Shown here piece by piece: positions 42,110 to 52,372 of a stretch of 64,000 nt of DNA. A program made the translations under genes and the position numbers. Numbering within the stretch: position 1 is the stretch's first letter; every line of letters starts with the position of its first letter. The notes under the pieces were generated by a model. That model saw nothing but the letters and a program-made list of their open reading frames with translations. It had not been told where the DNA came from and ran no database searches. Source of the DNA: Sphingomonadaceae bacterium (lineage in GTDB: Bacteria > Pseudomonadota > Alphaproteobacteria > Sphingomonadales > Sphingomonadaceae); contig JASBUR010000022.1 in the NCBI GenBank assembly GCA_030147805.1, forward strand, positions 44,816 through 108,815, in the 5' to 3' direction.

Positions 42110-43075
42110 ATGAACGTCTTGCTGACTGGTTCGTCCGGCTGGCTCGGGGCCTGCCTCTCGCCGATGCTCAAAAGCGCCGGTCACACGCCGATCGGACTGG
42201 ATATCGTGCCGGGGCCGACCACGAACGTCGTCGGCTCGATCGCAGACGATGAAGACGTCGCGACCGTCTTTCGTGATGCCAGGATCGACGCCGTCATCCA
42301 CGCGGGCGCGCTGCACAAGCCTGACATCCGACGCAGTTCCACGCAGGACTTCATCGACAGCAATGTCTCCGGCACGCTCAACCTTCTTGCTGCGGCGGCC
42401 GCGCACGGAGTCGACCGCTTCGTCATGACGTCGACGACCTCGCTCATGGTGACGGCCGCTGTGCGCGATGAGACGGGTTCGTCGGCAATCTGGATGGACG
42501 AGTCGTTCGGACCGCTTGCGCCGCGCAATATTTACGGTGTCAGCAAGCTTGCCGCTGAGGGGCTCTGCCGTCTCTATCATCGCGAAGCCGGCCTCAACTC
42601 CATCGTCCTTCGGACGTCGCGGTTCTTCCCGGAGAGCGATGACAGCGTCATCGATATCGATGGCGAGAATCTCAAGGCAAATGAGTTTCTGCACCGCCGT
42701 TTGACACGCGAGGATGCAGCCCGCGCCCACCTCTTCGCCCTCGAAGTTGCGGCCGATCTCGGGCATGAGATCTTCGTGGTGTCGGCGCCGACGCCCTTTG
42801 TTCGCGAGGATTGCGCCGACCTGAAGCGCGACGCAGCTGCCGTCATCCAGCGCCTGTTCCCGGATGCTGCCGACCTTTATCGCGCGCGCGGCTGGGTTCT
42901 GCCGTCAACGATCGGACGGGTCTATGATGGGCGAAAGTTCAGTCAGGCGACGGGGTTCGAATATCAAACGAGCTTCGGGTCGATCCTCGATGCTCTGCGC
43001 GGCGACGGCGAATTGCCGTTTACCCACGATCCTGCCTGGGCGCCCGTCAGACCGACAGAAGCGGTGCGCGCATAG
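42110..43075 (+). CDS. NAD-dependent epimerase/dehydratase family protein
   Basis: A 321-residue extended SDR. Rossmann motif TGSSGWLG (about 6-13), cofactor-binding D at IGLDIVPG (about 29-36), TSTTS, and catalytic YGVSK (about 144-148). The substrate is not evident; no sugar-nucleotide genes are adjacent. Codon choice looks less GC-biased at third positions than in flanking genes (many CTT, ATT-type and TCC/ACG mixtures), suggesting acquisition by transfer. The 89-base gap after the POT gene contains no terminator that I can see. Confidence 0.78.
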   Translation: MNVLLTGSSGWLGACLSPMLKSAGHTPIGLDIVPGPTTNVVGSIADDEDVATVFRDARIDAVIHAGALHKPDIRRSSTQDFIDSNVSGTLNLLAAAAAHGVDRFVMTSTTSLMVTAAVRDETGSSAIWMDESFGPLAPRNIYGVSKLAAEGLCRLYHREAGLNSIVLRTSRFFPESDDSVIDIDGENLKANEFLHRRLTREDAARAHLFALEVAADLGHEIFVVSAPTPFVREDCADLKRDAAAVIQRLFPDAADLYRARGWVLPSTIGRVYDGRKFSQATGFEYQTSFGSILDALRGDGELPFTHDPAWAPVRPTEAVRA

Positions 43076-43111
43076 CGGCAGAGCCGGTGCTGCGTCGGGC
43101 GAACCACGATC

Positions 43112-43561
43112 TCAGGCGGCGCGCATCGCCGCGATCGCGGCATTGGCGAGGGCGTCGCAGCGCTCGTTCCCGTCATGGCCGGCGTGACCCTTGACCCATT
43201 TCCACTCGATCTTGTGCGGCCGCGCCGCCTCGATCAGCTCCATCCACAGGTCGCCGTTCTTCACCGGCTTCTTGTCGGCGGTGCGCCAGCCGTTGCGCTG
43301 CCAGCCGAATACCCACTTGGTGATGCCGTCCATCACGTACTTGCTGTCGGTCGACAGCCTGACCTGGCACGGCTTCTTGAGCGCGCGCAGCGCCATGATC
43401 GCCGCGGTCAGCTCCATGCGGTTGTTGGTGGTCTGTGCCGCATGGCCCGACAGTTCGAGCTCCTTGTCGCCCTGGCGCAGCACCGCGCCCCAGCCGCCGG
43501 GGCCCGGGTTGCCCTTGCAGGCGCCGTCAGTCGCGATCTCGACGAAGGGAAGTTCGCTCAT
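43112..43561 (-). CDS. rnhA: ribonuclease HI
   Basis: A 149-residue RNase H type 1, which removes the RNA of RNA/DNA hybrids. Catalytic carboxylates: D12 in [18 protein letters not shown] in [13 protein letters not shown] (about 50), D in [11 protein letters not shown] (about 72) and the C-terminal D in NERCDALAN. The basic handle [20 protein letters not shown] is present. ATG at 43561 overlaps the thrB stop; thrB-rnhA is a common alphaproteobacterial pair. Confidence 0.95.
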   Translation of the reverse strand: MSELPFVEIATDGACKGNPGPGGWGAVLRQGDKELELSGHAAQTTNNRMELTAAIMALRALKKPCQVRLSTDSKYVMDGITKWVFGWQRNGWRTADKKPVKNGDLWMELIEAARPHKIEWKWVKGHAGHDGNERCDALANAAIAAMRAA

Positions 43562-44496
43562 AGCGCGCGGTAGTGATCGAGGCGGCGGCGGTAGGCGAGC
43601 GGATCCTTGCGCGTCACCAGCGCGTCGGCGGGCGTGTTGAGCCAGTCGTAGGTGCGCGTCAGCAGGAAGCGCAGGCAGGCGCCGCGGCACAGGATGGTCA
43701 TCGCCGCCTGCTCGTCGTCCGACAGCCCGTGGCTCATTGCATAGCCGGCATCGAGCGCGGCGGCGCGTTCGGCGAAATGCGTCGCCCCGTCGGCGCTGAA
43801 CGCCCACGAGGTGTGCATCACCGCGAGATCGTAGGCGCGAATGTCGGTGCAGGCGAAATAGAAGTCGATGAGACCGGTGACCTTGCTGCCGCGGACGAGG
43901 ACGTTGTCGGGGAAGAGGTCGGCGTGAATCGTCGAATGCGGCAGATCGACCGGCCAGCCGCTCTCCAGGAAGGCCAGCTCCTCGGCGATCGTGTCGGCGA
44001 GCCCGGGCGACACCTCGTCGGCGCGCGCGCCGCAGGCGTCGGCGAGCCGCTGCCAGCCGGCGAGGTTGAGCGAATTCGGCCGCACCATCTCGAAGTCGCG
44101 GAGCGCGACGTGCATACGCCCGAGCGCGTCGCCCGCCGAGCGGCAGTGCGCCGGCGTCGGTTCGGTGAGCGAGATGCCGGGAAGGAATTCGATCAGGCAC
44201 GCCGGGCGGCCGCGCAGCGTCTGCAGCGCGACGCCCTCACGGTCGCGGATCGGACGCGGCACCGCGAGCCCGCGGTCGGCGAGATGCGTCTTCAGCGCCA
44301 GGAAATAGGGCAGGTCGGCTTCGGCGACGCGCTTTTCATAGAGCGTCAGGATGAAGCGGTCCTGTGTCGTCTCGACGAGATAGTTGGAATTCTCGACGCC
44401 CTCGGCGATGCCCTTGGCGCTGACCAGCGTGCCGACGTCGTAGCGCGAGAGGAAGGCGTCGAGCGCTTCCGCGGGAACCTGCGTATAGACGGCCAT
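43558..44496 (-). CDS. thrB: homoserine kinase (aminoglycoside-phosphotransferase-like type)
   Basis: A 312-residue ThrB of the APH-fold class. [15 protein letters not shown] (about 29-43) and the catalytic loop [14 protein letters not shown] (about 188-201, HxDxxxxN) with [17 protein letters not shown] (about 209-225) are all present. It phosphorylates homoserine for threonine synthesis; a threonine synthase-like gene lies at 58179-59393. Downstream of ispH by five bases, so ispH-thrB-rnhA probably form one unit. Confidence 0.93.
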   Translation of the reverse strand: MAVYTQVPAEALDAFLSRYDVGTLVSAKGIAEGVENSNYLVETTQDRFILTLYEKRVAEADLPYFLALKTHLADRGLAVPRPIRDREGVALQTLRGRPACLIEFLPGISLTEPTPAHCRSAGDALGRMHVALRDFEMVRPNSLNLAGWQRLADACGARADEVSPGLADTIAEELAFLESGWPVDLPHSTIHADLFPDNVLVRGSKVTGLIDFYFACTDIRAYDLAVMHTSWAFSADGATHFAERAAALDAGYAMSHGLSDDEQAAMTILCRGACLRFLLTRTYDWLNTPADALVTRKDPLAYRRRLDHYRAL

Positions 44497-44501
44497 CGGA
44501 G

Positions 44502-45470
44502 CTAGGCGAGCCCGCGCGGCAGCTTGAAGACGATATCCTCGGACGCGGTGCGGACCTCGTCGAGCCGCACCTCGTAGCGTTCGCGCAGCGCGCCCAGCAG
44601 CTCCTGGACGAGCTCTTCGGGCGCCGACGCGCCGGCGGTGATGCCGAGCGTCGAGATGCCGTCGAACCAGCGCCAGTCGACGTCGGCGGCGCGCTGGATG
44701 AGCTGCGCGCAGGCGCCGCTGCGGTCGGCGACCTCGACGAGACGCAGCGAGTTCGACGACTTGGGCGAGCCGAGCACCAGCACCAGTTCGACCTGCGTCG
44801 CCAGCGCCTTGACCGCGTCCTGGCGATTCGAGGTCGCGTAGCAGATGTCCTCGCCCTTCGGGCCGACCAGGTCGGGGAAGCGCGCCTGCAGCGTCGTCAG
44901 GATATCGCGCGTATCGTCGACCGACAGCGTCGTCTGCGTCAGGAAGCCGAGCGGTCCCGGCGGCGGCTGGACGCTGCGCGCATCCTCGACGGTCTCGATC
45001 AGCGTCATCGCACCCTCGGCGACCTGGCCGAAGGTGCCGATCACCTCGGGATGGCGTGCGTGGCCGACGAAGAGGATGTGGCGGCCCTGGTCGACGAAGC
45101 GCTCGGCCTGGCGGTGCACCTTCGACACCAGCGGGCAGGTCGCGTCGATATAGTCGAGCCCGCGTGCCTCGGCATTGGCCGGCACGACCTTCGGCACGCC
45201 GTGCGCCGAAAAGATCACCGGCACCCCGTCGGGCACCTCGGTCAGCTCCTCGACGAACACCGCGCCCTTGGCGCGAAGGCTGTCGACGACGAACTTGTTG
45301 TGGACGATCTCGTGGCGGACATAGACCGGCGCGCCATGTTTCTCGATCGCCAGCTCGACGATGCGGATGGCGCGGTCGACGCCGGCGCAGAAGCCGCGCG
45401 GCGCGGCGATGACGACGCCGAGCGGGGGCTTGGTCGCAGCCGGAGTGTCGAGGACGGGGATGGACGCCAT
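44502..45470 (-). CDS. ispH: 4-hydroxy-3-methylbut-2-enyl diphosphate reductase
   Basis: Last enzyme of the MEP isoprenoid pathway, 322 residues, with a [4Fe-4S] cluster. The three cluster cysteines are seen in [10 protein letters not shown] (about 27-36), [11 protein letters not shown] (about 110-120) and [13 protein letters not shown] (about 205-217). The HGVPK and substrate-binding histidine region [10 protein letters not shown] (about 54-63) are present. ATG at 45470. Confidence 0.95.
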   Translation of the reverse strand: MASIPVLDTPAATKPPLGVVIAAPRGFCAGVDRAIRIVELAIEKHGAPVYVRHEIVHNKFVVDSLRAKGAVFVEELTEVPDGVPVIFSAHGVPKVVPANAEARGLDYIDATCPLVSKVHRQAERFVDQGRHILFVGHARHPEVIGTFGQVAEGAMTLIETVEDARSVQPPPGPLGFLTQTTLSVDDTRDILTTLQARFPDLVGPKGEDICYATSNRQDAVKALATQVELVLVLGSPKSSNSLRLVEVADRSGACAQLIQRAADVDWRWFDGISTLGITAGASAPEELVQELLGALRERYEVRLDEVRTASEDIVFKLPRGLA

Positions 45471-45551
45471 GTCGCGCTCCTACGCGATTGCTTGTGCGCG
45501 CGGAACCCGGAACCTATAACGACGCGACATTTGGACCGGGGTGATTTTCGC

Positions 45552-46172
45552 GTGCTCAGACAGCTTGGCTTCACCATTCTCGCCGCGACGGCGCTCTCGG
45601 CCTGCGGCGGCGGCGACCCGCTGCGCATCACCCGCTCCGCCTGTCCGGCCGTCGCCGTGATGCAGCATACCGGCGACGTCACGCTGTTCACGCCGCCCGC
45701 CAGCCGCGATGCCGACGCCATCGACGTCACCGCGACGATGACCAACGTGCGCGGCGCCTGCAGCGAGGCCGGCGACCGCATCACCACCGGCGCGAGCTTC
45801 ACCGTGCTCGGCCAGCGCACCAACACCAGCGGCGCTCGCGACGTGACGCTGCCGTTCTTCGTCGCGGTGGTGCAGGGCGGCGACAAGCTCGTTGCCAAGC
45901 AGGCGGGCAGCGTCGTGCTGCGCTTCGCCGAGGGCGAGCGGCGCGCGCAGGCGGAAGCGACCGCGCAGGCGCAGGTCAGCCGCGACGCCGCCTCGCTGTC
46001 CAGCGAGATCCGCGAGCGCATCACCCGCAAGCGCGAGCCCGGCGATGCCGACGCCGCGATCGACCCGCTGGCCGATCCCGAGGTGCGGACCGCGGTTCGC
46101 GCCGCCACCTTCGAGGTGCTCGTCGGCTTCCAGCTCGACGAGGCGGGGCTCGCCTACAACGTCACCAAATAG
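45552..46172 (+). CDS. lipoprotein, unknown function
   Basis: A 206-residue product. The leader ends in a lipobox (ATALSACGGG, cysteine near residue 18). The mature domain is beta-rich, with VTATMTNVRGACSEAGDRITTGASFTVLGQR, followed by an Ala/Glu-rich helix near 130-165. The start is GTG 45552 with GGGGTG upstream. Divergent from ispH across 81 bases. I do not recognise the family. Confidence 0.65.
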   Translation: MLRQLGFTILAATALSACGGGDPLRITRSACPAVAVMQHTGDVTLFTPPASRDADAIDVTATMTNVRGACSEAGDRITTGASFTVLGQRTNTSGARDVTLPFFVAVVQGGDKLVAKQAGSVVLRFAEGERRAQAEATAQAQVSRDAASLSSEIRERITRKREPGDADAAIDPLADPEVRTAVRAATFEVLVGFQLDEAGLAYNVTK

Positions 46173-46250
46173 CCGGCTGTTGCGGCTTTTGCGCGTGACT
46201 CGCGAATAGGCTTCTCCTACAGCTCGCGACGCCGTCGGGGCTCGCCCCGG

Positions 46251-46442
46251 CACGCGCGCGGGAGAGTGTGGCTTCGGGCCACCGCCGAAGGAGCAACCGC
46301 CCCCGGAATCTCTCAGGCCCCAGGACCGCGCGGGTGCATCAGCGGCGATCTGGAAAGCGAGCCGTCGCACAGGCGGCTCCACCGAAGGGGTAAGTGCCGC
46401 ATCGCCGGCACGAAAGCTCTCAGGTTCCGTGACAGACAGGGG
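46251..46442 (+). ncRNA. tandem glycine riboswitch upstream of gcvT
   Basis: Two consecutive glycine aptamers. Aptamer 1 (about 46251-46331) has CGGGAGAG, the core CACCGCCGAAGGAGCAA, then AATCTCTCAGG and closing AGGACCGCGCG. Aptamer 2 (about 46340-46442) has CTGGAAAGCG, CCACCGAAGGGGTAAG, GAAAGCTCTCAGGTT and GACAGACAGG. Aptamer spacing and order match the classic gcvT element. About 50 bases separate aptamer 2 from the gcvT start. It should activate the glycine cleavage operon when glycine is high. Together with a short leader it fills the 322-base gap between the lipoprotein gene and gcvT. Confidence 0.95.
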
Positions 46443-46494
46443 GCAGGGCTGGTGGCGCTGGGCTGCCGGTCGACGTCTGTCGATGGAGCTGCGC

Positions 46495-47610
46495 ATGGCC
46501 GATACGGTCGAAACCCTCGAAGTTCTGCCGCTCGACGTGCTCCACCGCGAACTCGGCGCCCGCATGGTGCCGTTCGCCGGTTATTCGATGCCGATCCAAT
46601 ATGAAGGCATCATCGCCGAGCATCAGTGGACGCGCGCCAGCGCCGGGCTGTTCGACGTCTCTCACATGGGACAGATTCTGTTCGATCCCGACGCCGACGC
46701 CGCGCTCGAAACGATCCTCCCCGGCGACATCACCGGTCTTGCCGTCAATGCGATCCGCTATTCGATGCTGCTGAACGACCAGGGCGGCATCCTCGACGAC
46801 CTGATGGTGACGCGCCGCGCGAACGACCTCTACATGGTGGTCAACGGCGCGACCAAGCACGACGACATCGCCGACATGGCGGCGCGGCTGCCCGCCGGCA
46901 CGCGCATCGAGTGCCGGCCCGACTGGGCGTTGCTCGCGCTGCAGGGGCCGAAAGCGGTCGAGGTGCTCGAGCGGCTGGCGCCGGGCGTCGCCGCGCTGTC
47001 GTTCATGCGCGCTGGCGGCTTCACCGTCGGCGGAGTCGAAGCCTGGGTCAGCCGCTCGGGCTATACCGGCGAGGACGGCTATGAAATCTCGATCCCGGCC
47101 GCCGACGCGGCGCGGGTGGCCCGGCTGCTGCTGGCGCAGCCCGAGGTGAAGCCGATCGGTCTCGGCGCGCGCGATTCGCTCCGTCTCGAAGCCGGGCTGC
47201 CGCTCTATGGCCACGACCTCACGCCCGACGTCACGCCGGTGGAGGCCGGGCTGTCGTTCGCGATTTCGAAGCGCCGAAAGATCGAGGGCGGCTTCGCCGG
47301 CGCCGACCGCGTGCTCGGTCAGCTGCTGAACGGCGCCGATCGTCGGCGCGTCGGGCTGCGCATCGACGGGCGGCAGCCGGTGCGCGAGGGCGCGCCGGTC
47401 GTCGTGGACGGCGCGGCCGTCGGCCTGGTGACGAGCGGCGGGCACGGCCCGGCGCTCAACGCGCCGATCGCCATGGCCTATGTGCCGATCGCGCTCGCCG
47501 CCGACGGCACGCGATTGCAGGTCGAGGTGCGCGGTCGGCTGCTCGACGCCACCGTCGTCCCGATGCCCTTCTTTCCAAAGAATTACGTTCGCCAGGGAGG
47601 CAAAGCATGA
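46495..47610 (+). CDS. gcvT: glycine cleavage system aminomethyltransferase (T protein)
   Basis: A 371-residue THF-dependent enzyme that releases ammonia and transfers the methylene group from the lipoyl-bound intermediate on GcvH. GcvT features: [17 protein letters not shown] (about 17-33), [11 protein letters not shown] (about 54-64), [15 protein letters not shown] (about 87-101), [14 protein letters not shown] (about 183-196) and [21 protein letters not shown] (about 222-242). ATG 46495 is preferred because GGAG lies six bases upstream; ATG 46483 is four codons earlier. The stop overlaps gcvH (ATGA). Confidence 0.95.
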   Translation: MADTVETLEVLPLDVLHRELGARMVPFAGYSMPIQYEGIIAEHQWTRASAGLFDVSHMGQILFDPDADAALETILPGDITGLAVNAIRYSMLLNDQGGILDDLMVTRRANDLYMVVNGATKHDDIADMAARLPAGTRIECRPDWALLALQGPKAVEVLERLAPGVAALSFMRAGGFTVGGVEAWVSRSGYTGEDGYEISIPAADAARVARLLLAQPEVKPIGLGARDSLRLEAGLPLYGHDLTPDVTPVEAGLSFAISKRRKIEGGFAGADRVLGQLLNGADRRRVGLRIDGRQPVREGAPVVVDGAAVGLVTSGGHGPALNAPIAMAYVPIALAADGTRLQVEVRGRLLDATVVPMPFFPKNYVRQGGKA

Positions 47611-47978
47611 AGCGCTATTTCACCAAGGATCACGAATGGCTGCGCATCGACGGCGGCATCGCCACCGTCGGCATCACCGACTATGCGCAGGCGCAGCTCG
47701 GCGACGTGGTGTTCGTCGAGATCCCGCCGGTCGGCTCGCCGCTGACCAAGGGCAAGGAAGCCGCGGTGGTCGAATCGGTGAAGGCGGCGTCGGAGGTCTA
47801 TGCGCCGATTTCGGGCAAGGTCACCGAGGCGAACGCCGATCTGGAAAGCGATCCGGCGCTGGCGAACAGCGCGCCCGAGGATGCCGGCTGGTTCTTCAAG
47901 ATGACCGTCGCCGACGAGGGCGAGCTCGAGGGGCTGATGGATGAGGCGAGCTACCGCGCCTATACCGAGGACCTCTAG
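47607..47978 (+). CDS. gcvH: glycine cleavage system H protein
   Basis: A 123-residue lipoyl carrier. The lipoylated lysine is K59 in [24 protein letters not shown] at the start and the C-terminal [13 protein letters not shown] are standard. Coupled to gcvT; a methyltransferase gene follows after five bases. Confidence 0.96.
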   Translation: MKRYFTKDHEWLRIDGGIATVGITDYAQAQLGDVVFVEIPPVGSPLTKGKEAAVVESVKAASEVYAPISGKVTEANADLESDPALANSAPEDAGWFFKMTVADEGELEGLMDEASYRAYTEDL

Positions 47979-47983
47979 GCGCG

Positions 47984-48751
47984 ATGAGCGGCAGCCACGG
48001 ACATAGTTGGGACCCCGCCGCCTACGCCGCGCACGCCAGCTTCGTGCCGGCGCTCGGCGCGCCGGCGCTCGACCTGCTCGCGCCGAAGCCCGGCGAGCGC
48101 ATCCTCGATCTCGGCTGCGGCGACGGCGCGCTGACCGTCAGGATCGTCGAGGCCGGGGCCGAGGTGGTCGGGGTCGACGCCGATCGCGCGATGGTCGCCG
48201 CCGCGGTGGAGCGCGGGCTCGATGCACGGCGCATCGACGGCCGCCAGCTCGAGTTCGACGCCGAGTTCGACGCAGTGTTCAGCAACGCGGCGATCCACTG
48301 GATGCCGCCCGTCGCGCGCGTGGCCGAGGGGGTGTTCCGTGCGCTCAAGCCCGGCGGCCGCTTCGTCGGCGAGTTCGGCGGCCACGGCAACGTCGCGGCG
48401 ATCCGCGCCGCGCTGCGCGGCGTGCTGATGGCGCGCGGCTATCGCGTGCCGGCGATGGAAGACAGCTACTATCCCACGTCGGAGGAATATCGCGCGCTCC
48501 TCGAGGCCGCCGGCTTCGTCGTCGACCGTGCCGACCTCATCGCGCGCCCGACGCCGTTGCCGACCGGCATGGCCGCCTGGCTCAACACCTTCCGCGGCGG
48601 CTTCATCGATGCCGCCGGGGTTCCCGAATCGGAGCGTGCGCAGGTCATCGAGGACACGCGTTCGCTGCTTCGCCCGGTGCTCGCCGACCAGGCAGGCAAC
48701 TGGATGGCCGACTATGTGCGGATGCGGTTCGCCGCCCGCAAACCGGAGTGA
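47984..48751 (+). CDS. class I SAM-dependent methyltransferase within the gcv operon
   Basis: A 255-residue methyltransferase. SAM motif I is [12 protein letters not shown] (about 40-51), with acidic VVGVDAD (about 61-67) ending strand 2, and [10 protein letters not shown] (about 100-109) as motif IV, resembling trans-aconitate methyltransferase-type enzymes. The substrate is unknown. It sits between gcvH and gcvPA, five and four bases from its neighbours, so it is expressed under the glycine riboswitch. A glycine-derived one-carbon supply for SAM is a possible logic. Confidence 0.82.
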   Translation: MSGSHGHSWDPAAYAAHASFVPALGAPALDLLAPKPGERILDLGCGDGALTVRIVEAGAEVVGVDADRAMVAAAVERGLDARRIDGRQLEFDAEFDAVFSNAAIHWMPPVARVAEGVFRALKPGGRFVGEFGGHGNVAAIRAALRGVLMARGYRVPAMEDSYYPTSEEYRALLEAAGFVVDRADLIARPTPLPTGMAAWLNTFRGGFIDAAGVPESERAQVIEDTRSLLRPVLADQAGNWMADYVRMRFAARKPE

Positions 48752-48755
48752 CATG

Positions 48756-50123
48756 ATGCGATACCTGCCGCTCACCGCCGCCGACCGACGCGACATGCTC
48801 GCGACGATCGGTGCCTCGTCGATCGACGATCTGTTCAGCGACGTGCCCGCCGCGGCGCGTCTCGCCGGGCCGATCGCGGGCCTGTCCAACCATATGTCGG
48901 AGATGGAGGTCGAGCGCCTGCTGACCGGCCTGTCGCGGCAGAATCTCCCCGCGTCGGAGATGCCGTTCTTTGTCGGCTGCGGCGCCTACAAGCACCATGT
49001 CCCCGCGAGTGTCGATCATCTGATCCAGCGCGGCGAGTTCCTGACCAGCTACACGCCCTATCAGCCCGAGATCGCGCAGGGCACGCTGCAGGTGCTGTTC
49101 GAGTTCCAGACGCAGGTCGCGCGGCTGACCGGCATGGATGTCGCCAACGCCTCGATGTACGACGGTTCGACCGCGACGACCGAGGCCATCTTCATGGCGC
49201 GCCGCATCACCCGGCGCACCAAGGCGATCGTGTCGGCGGGCCTTCATCCGCATTATGTCTCGGCGGCGAAGACGCTGACGCGCTTCACCGAGGACGAGCT
49301 GGTCTGCGGCGAGCCGAAGCTCACCGCCGGCGCGCCGGGCGACGATCTCGACTGGATCCTGTCGCAGCTCGACGAACAGACCTCGTGCGTCGTCGTCCAG
49401 AACCCCAATCTCTTCGGCCATGTCGCCGACCTGACCGACCTTGCCGCCGCCTGCCACGCCAAGGGCGCGCTGCTCGTCGTCGCCTTCACCGAGGTGGTGT
49501 CGCTCGGCGCGATCCGGTCGCCCGGCGAGATGGGCGCCGACATCGTCGTCGGCGAGGGCCAGTCGATCGGCAACGGCCTTAATTTCGGCGGGCCCTACCT
49601 CGGGCTGTTCGCGACGCGCGACAAATATGTCCGCCAGATGCCGGGTCGTCTGTGCGGCGAGACGGTCGATGCCGAAGGGCGCCGCGGCTTCGTGCTGACG
49701 CTGTCGACGCGCGAGCAGCATATCCGTCGCGAGAAGGCGACGTCGAACATCTGCACCAATTCCGGGCTGTGCGCGCTCGCCTTCACCATCCATATGACGC
49801 TTCTCGGCGAGGAGGGGCTGCGGCGGCTCGCGGCGCTCAACCATGCCCGCGCGGTCCAGACCGCCGAACGGCTGGCGCAGGTGCCGGGCATCGAGGTGCT
49901 GAACGGCGCCTTCTTCAACGAATTCACCATCCGCCTGTCCAAGCAGGCGCGCCCCGTGGTGCGCGAACTGGCCGAACGCAAGCTGCTCGCGGGCGTGTCG
50001 CTCGGACGCCTCTATCCCGGGGTGCCCGAGCTCGAGAACGGGCTCGTCCTGGCGGCGACAGAAACGGTGAGCGACGACGATATCGAAGCGTTGGCGCGTG
50101 GCTTTGCGGAGGTGCTGGCATGA
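48756..50123 (+). CDS. gcvPA: glycine dehydrogenase (P protein) subunit 1
   Basis: N-terminal half of the split, PLP-dependent glycine decarboxylase, 455 residues. Signatures: [17 protein letters not shown] at the start, [48 protein letters not shown] (about 71-118) and [14 protein letters not shown]. It works as an alpha2beta2 enzyme with GcvPB. Of two tandem ATG codons, 48756 has the better spacing to GGAG. The stop overlaps the gcvPB start (ATGA). Confidence 0.94.
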   Translation: MRYLPLTAADRRDMLATIGASSIDDLFSDVPAAARLAGPIAGLSNHMSEMEVERLLTGLSRQNLPASEMPFFVGCGAYKHHVPASVDHLIQRGEFLTSYTPYQPEIAQGTLQVLFEFQTQVARLTGMDVANASMYDGSTATTEAIFMARRITRRTKAIVSAGLHPHYVSAAKTLTRFTEDELVCGEPKLTAGAPGDDLDWILSQLDEQTSCVVVQNPNLFGHVADLTDLAAACHAKGALLVVAFTEVVSLGAIRSPGEMGADIVVGEGQSIGNGLNFGGPYLGLFATRDKYVRQMPGRLCGETVDAEGRRGFVLTLSTREQHIRREKATSNICTNSGLCALAFTIHMTLLGEEGLRRLAALNHARAVQTAERLAQVPGIEVLNGAFFNEFTIRLSKQARPVVRELAERKLLAGVSLGRLYPGVPELENGLVLAATETVSDDDIEALARGFAEVLA

Positions 50124-51700
50124 GCATGAATCGTCAGGGACGCGAGAGCGGGGTCGGCGACGGCGCCGCGGCTGAGGGTTTCGAGACCTACACCGGCAAC
50201 CGCGGGCTCCAGCTCGAGGAGCCGCTGATCTTCGAAAAGGGCGCGCCCGACCGCTTCGGAGTCGACCTGCCGGCAGGCCCCAAGATTGCGAGCCGGCTCG
50301 GCGGGCTCGACCGCCACAAGCCGATCGGCCTCTACGGCCTGTCGGAGCCCGAGACGGTGCGCCATTACACGCGGCTCAGCCGCCAGAACTACGCGATCGA
50401 CATGGGGCTGTTCCCGCTCGGCTCGTGCACGATGAAGCACAACCCGCGGCTGAACGAGAAGATGGCGCGGCTTCCCGGCTTCGGCGACATCCATCCGCTG
50501 CAGCCCGTCGACACGGTGCAGGGTGCGCTGGCGCTCATCCACCTCGTCGGCGAATGGCTGTGCAAGCTGACCGGCATGCCGGGAGTCGCGATAAGCCCCA
50601 AGGCCGGCGCGCATGGCGAGCTGTGCGGCATGCTGGCGATCCGCGCCGCGCACGACGCGCGCGGCGAGAGCCGCAAGCTGGTGCTGGTGCCGGAGTCGGC
50701 GCACGGCACCAACCCGGCCACCGCCGCCTTCTGCGGCTATGAGGTCGTCGGCATACCCGCCAACGAGCGCGGGCGCGTCGATCTCGAAGCACTGAAGGCC
50801 AAGCTCGGTCCCGATGTTGCCGCGGTGATGATCACCAATCCCAACACCTGCGGGCTGTTCGAGCCCGACATGATCGAGATTTCGGAAGCCGTGCATGCGG
50901 CGGGCGCGTTCGTCTATTGCGACGGCGCCAATTTCAACGCCATCGTCGGCCGCGTGCGGCCCGGCGACCTCGGCGTCGACGCGATGCACATCAACCTGCA
51001 CAAGACCTTCTCGACCCCGCACGGCGGCGGCGGGCCGGGCTCGGGGCCGGTGGTGTTCTCCGAGGCGCTGATGCCGTTCGCCCCGCTGCCCTTCGTCAGG
51101 AAGACCGGCGAGCATTTCGAGCTGGTCGAGGAGGAGCAGGCGCATGCCTCGACCGACCATAACGAGAGCTTCGGCCGCATGGTCGCCTTCCATGGCCAGA
51201 TGGGCATGTTCGTCCGCGCCGCCGCCTACATGCTCAGCCACGGCGCCGACGGACTGCGGCAGGTGGCGGAGGACGCCGTCCTCAACGCCAACTACCTCCT
51301 CGCCAGCCTCAAGGACGTCATGTCGGCGCCGTTCGGCGACACCGGCCCGTGCATGCACGAGGCGCTGTTCTCCGACGACTTCCTCGGCGGCACCGGCATC
51401 ACCACGCTCGACATCGCCAAGGCGCTGATCGACGAGGGCTATCATCCGATGACGATGTATTTCCCGCTCGTCGTCCACGGCGCGATGCTCGTCGAGCCGA
51501 CCGAGACCGAATCGAAGTCGACGCTCGACCAGTTCATCAATTCGCTGCGCGGCCTCGCGCTGCTCGCGAAGTCGGGCGACGACCGCCGCTTCAAGGGCGC
51601 GCCCTTCCTCGCGCCGCGGCGGCGGCTCGACGAGACCGCGGCGGCGCGCAAGCCGGTGCTGAGCTGGCGCGAGCCCGCGCAGCGCCAGGCGGCGGAATGA
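50120..51700 (+). CDS. gcvPB: glycine dehydrogenase (P protein) subunit 2
   Basis: C-terminal half of the split P protein, 526 residues, carrying the PLP lysine K295 in [21 protein letters not shown]. Other motifs: [22 protein letters not shown] (about 99-120), [16 protein letters not shown] and [17 protein letters not shown]. Overlaps gcvPA at its start and the DUF938 gene at its end. Confidence 0.95.
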   Translation: MSMNRQGRESGVGDGAAAEGFETYTGNRGLQLEEPLIFEKGAPDRFGVDLPAGPKIASRLGGLDRHKPIGLYGLSEPETVRHYTRLSRQNYAIDMGLFPLGSCTMKHNPRLNEKMARLPGFGDIHPLQPVDTVQGALALIHLVGEWLCKLTGMPGVAISPKAGAHGELCGMLAIRAAHDARGESRKLVLVPESAHGTNPATAAFCGYEVVGIPANERGRVDLEALKAKLGPDVAAVMITNPNTCGLFEPDMIEISEAVHAAGAFVYCDGANFNAIVGRVRPGDLGVDAMHINLHKTFSTPHGGGGPGSGPVVFSEALMPFAPLPFVRKTGEHFELVEEEQAHASTDHNESFGRMVAFHGQMGMFVRAAAYMLSHGADGLRQVAEDAVLNANYLLASLKDVMSAPFGDTGPCMHEALFSDDFLGGTGITTLDIAKALIDEGYHPMTMYFPLVVHGAMLVEPTETESKSTLDQFINSLRGLALLAKSGDDRRFKGAPFLAPRRRLDETAAARKPVLSWREPAQRQAAE

Positions 51701-52320
51701 TCGCCAACGAGGACTGGAGCGGCACCGACCGCCGCGCCAGTCCTTCGGCCGCGCGCAATCGCGAGCCGATCCTCGCGGTGCTGCGGCGCGTGCTGCCCGC
51801 CGAGGGCAGGGTGCTGGAGATCGCCGCCGGGACGGGCGAGCATGCGGTGCATTTCGCCGCGGCGCTGCCCGATCTGATCTGGCAGCCGACCGATCCCGAC
51901 GCGATGAGCCGCAAGTCGATCGCGGCATGGCGAGGCGAAGCCGGACTGGACAACCTGCTGCCGCCGCTCGAACTCGACGTTACGCGCGACTGGCCGGTGG
52001 ACGAACTCGATGCGATCGTCTGCATCAACATGCTGCATATCAGCCCCTGGGCCGCGACGACGGCGTTGATGGCCGGGGCGGGTGGCCACCTCCGTGAGGG
52101 GGGCATCCTGTTCGTCTATGGCCCGTTCCGGCGGCTTGGCGTCCCGACCGCGCCGAGCAACGAGTCGTTCGACCAGTCGCTGCGCAGCCGCGATCCTGCC
52201 TGGGGGCTTCGCGACCTCGATGCCGTCGAGGCCGAGGGGCGCGGGCGGGGCCTGGTGCTGCGCGAAGTGGTCGAGATGCCGGCGAACAACCTGTCGCTGG
52301 TCTTCGCGCGCTCGGCTTGA
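51697..52320 (+). CDS. DUF938 family SAM-dependent methyltransferase
   Basis: A 207-residue predicted methyltransferase. The start RRASPSAARNREPILAVL is characteristic of DUF938; the SAM motif is VLEIAAGTGEHAVHFA (about 41-56), with LDAIVCINMLHISPW (about 104-118). The function of the family is unknown. ATG 51697 overlaps the gcvPB stop (ATGA), making it the last gene of the glycine operon. Confidence 0.85.
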   Translation: MIANEDWSGTDRRASPSAARNREPILAVLRRVLPAEGRVLEIAAGTGEHAVHFAAALPDLIWQPTDPDAMSRKSIAAWRGEAGLDNLLPPLELDVTRDWPVDELDAIVCINMLHISPWAATTALMAGAGGHLREGGILFVYGPFRRLGVPTAPSNESFDQSLRSRDPAWGLRDLDAVEAEGRGRGLVLREVVEMPANNLSLVFARSA

Positions 52321-52327
52321 GCCGCTG

Positions 52328-52358
52328 ATCATTCCCGCCTGCGCGGGGGATGACGATA
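52328..52358. repeat. REP-like palindromic unit
   Basis: ATCATTCCCGCCTGCGCGGG followed by GGATGACGAT forms a hairpin with imperfect outer stem. It is related to the units at 7160-7186 and 7231-7259 and sits between the convergent DUF938 and GDPD genes, where it may also act as a transcription barrier. Confidence 0.65.
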
Positions 52359-52372
52359 ATAAAATGGCGAGG

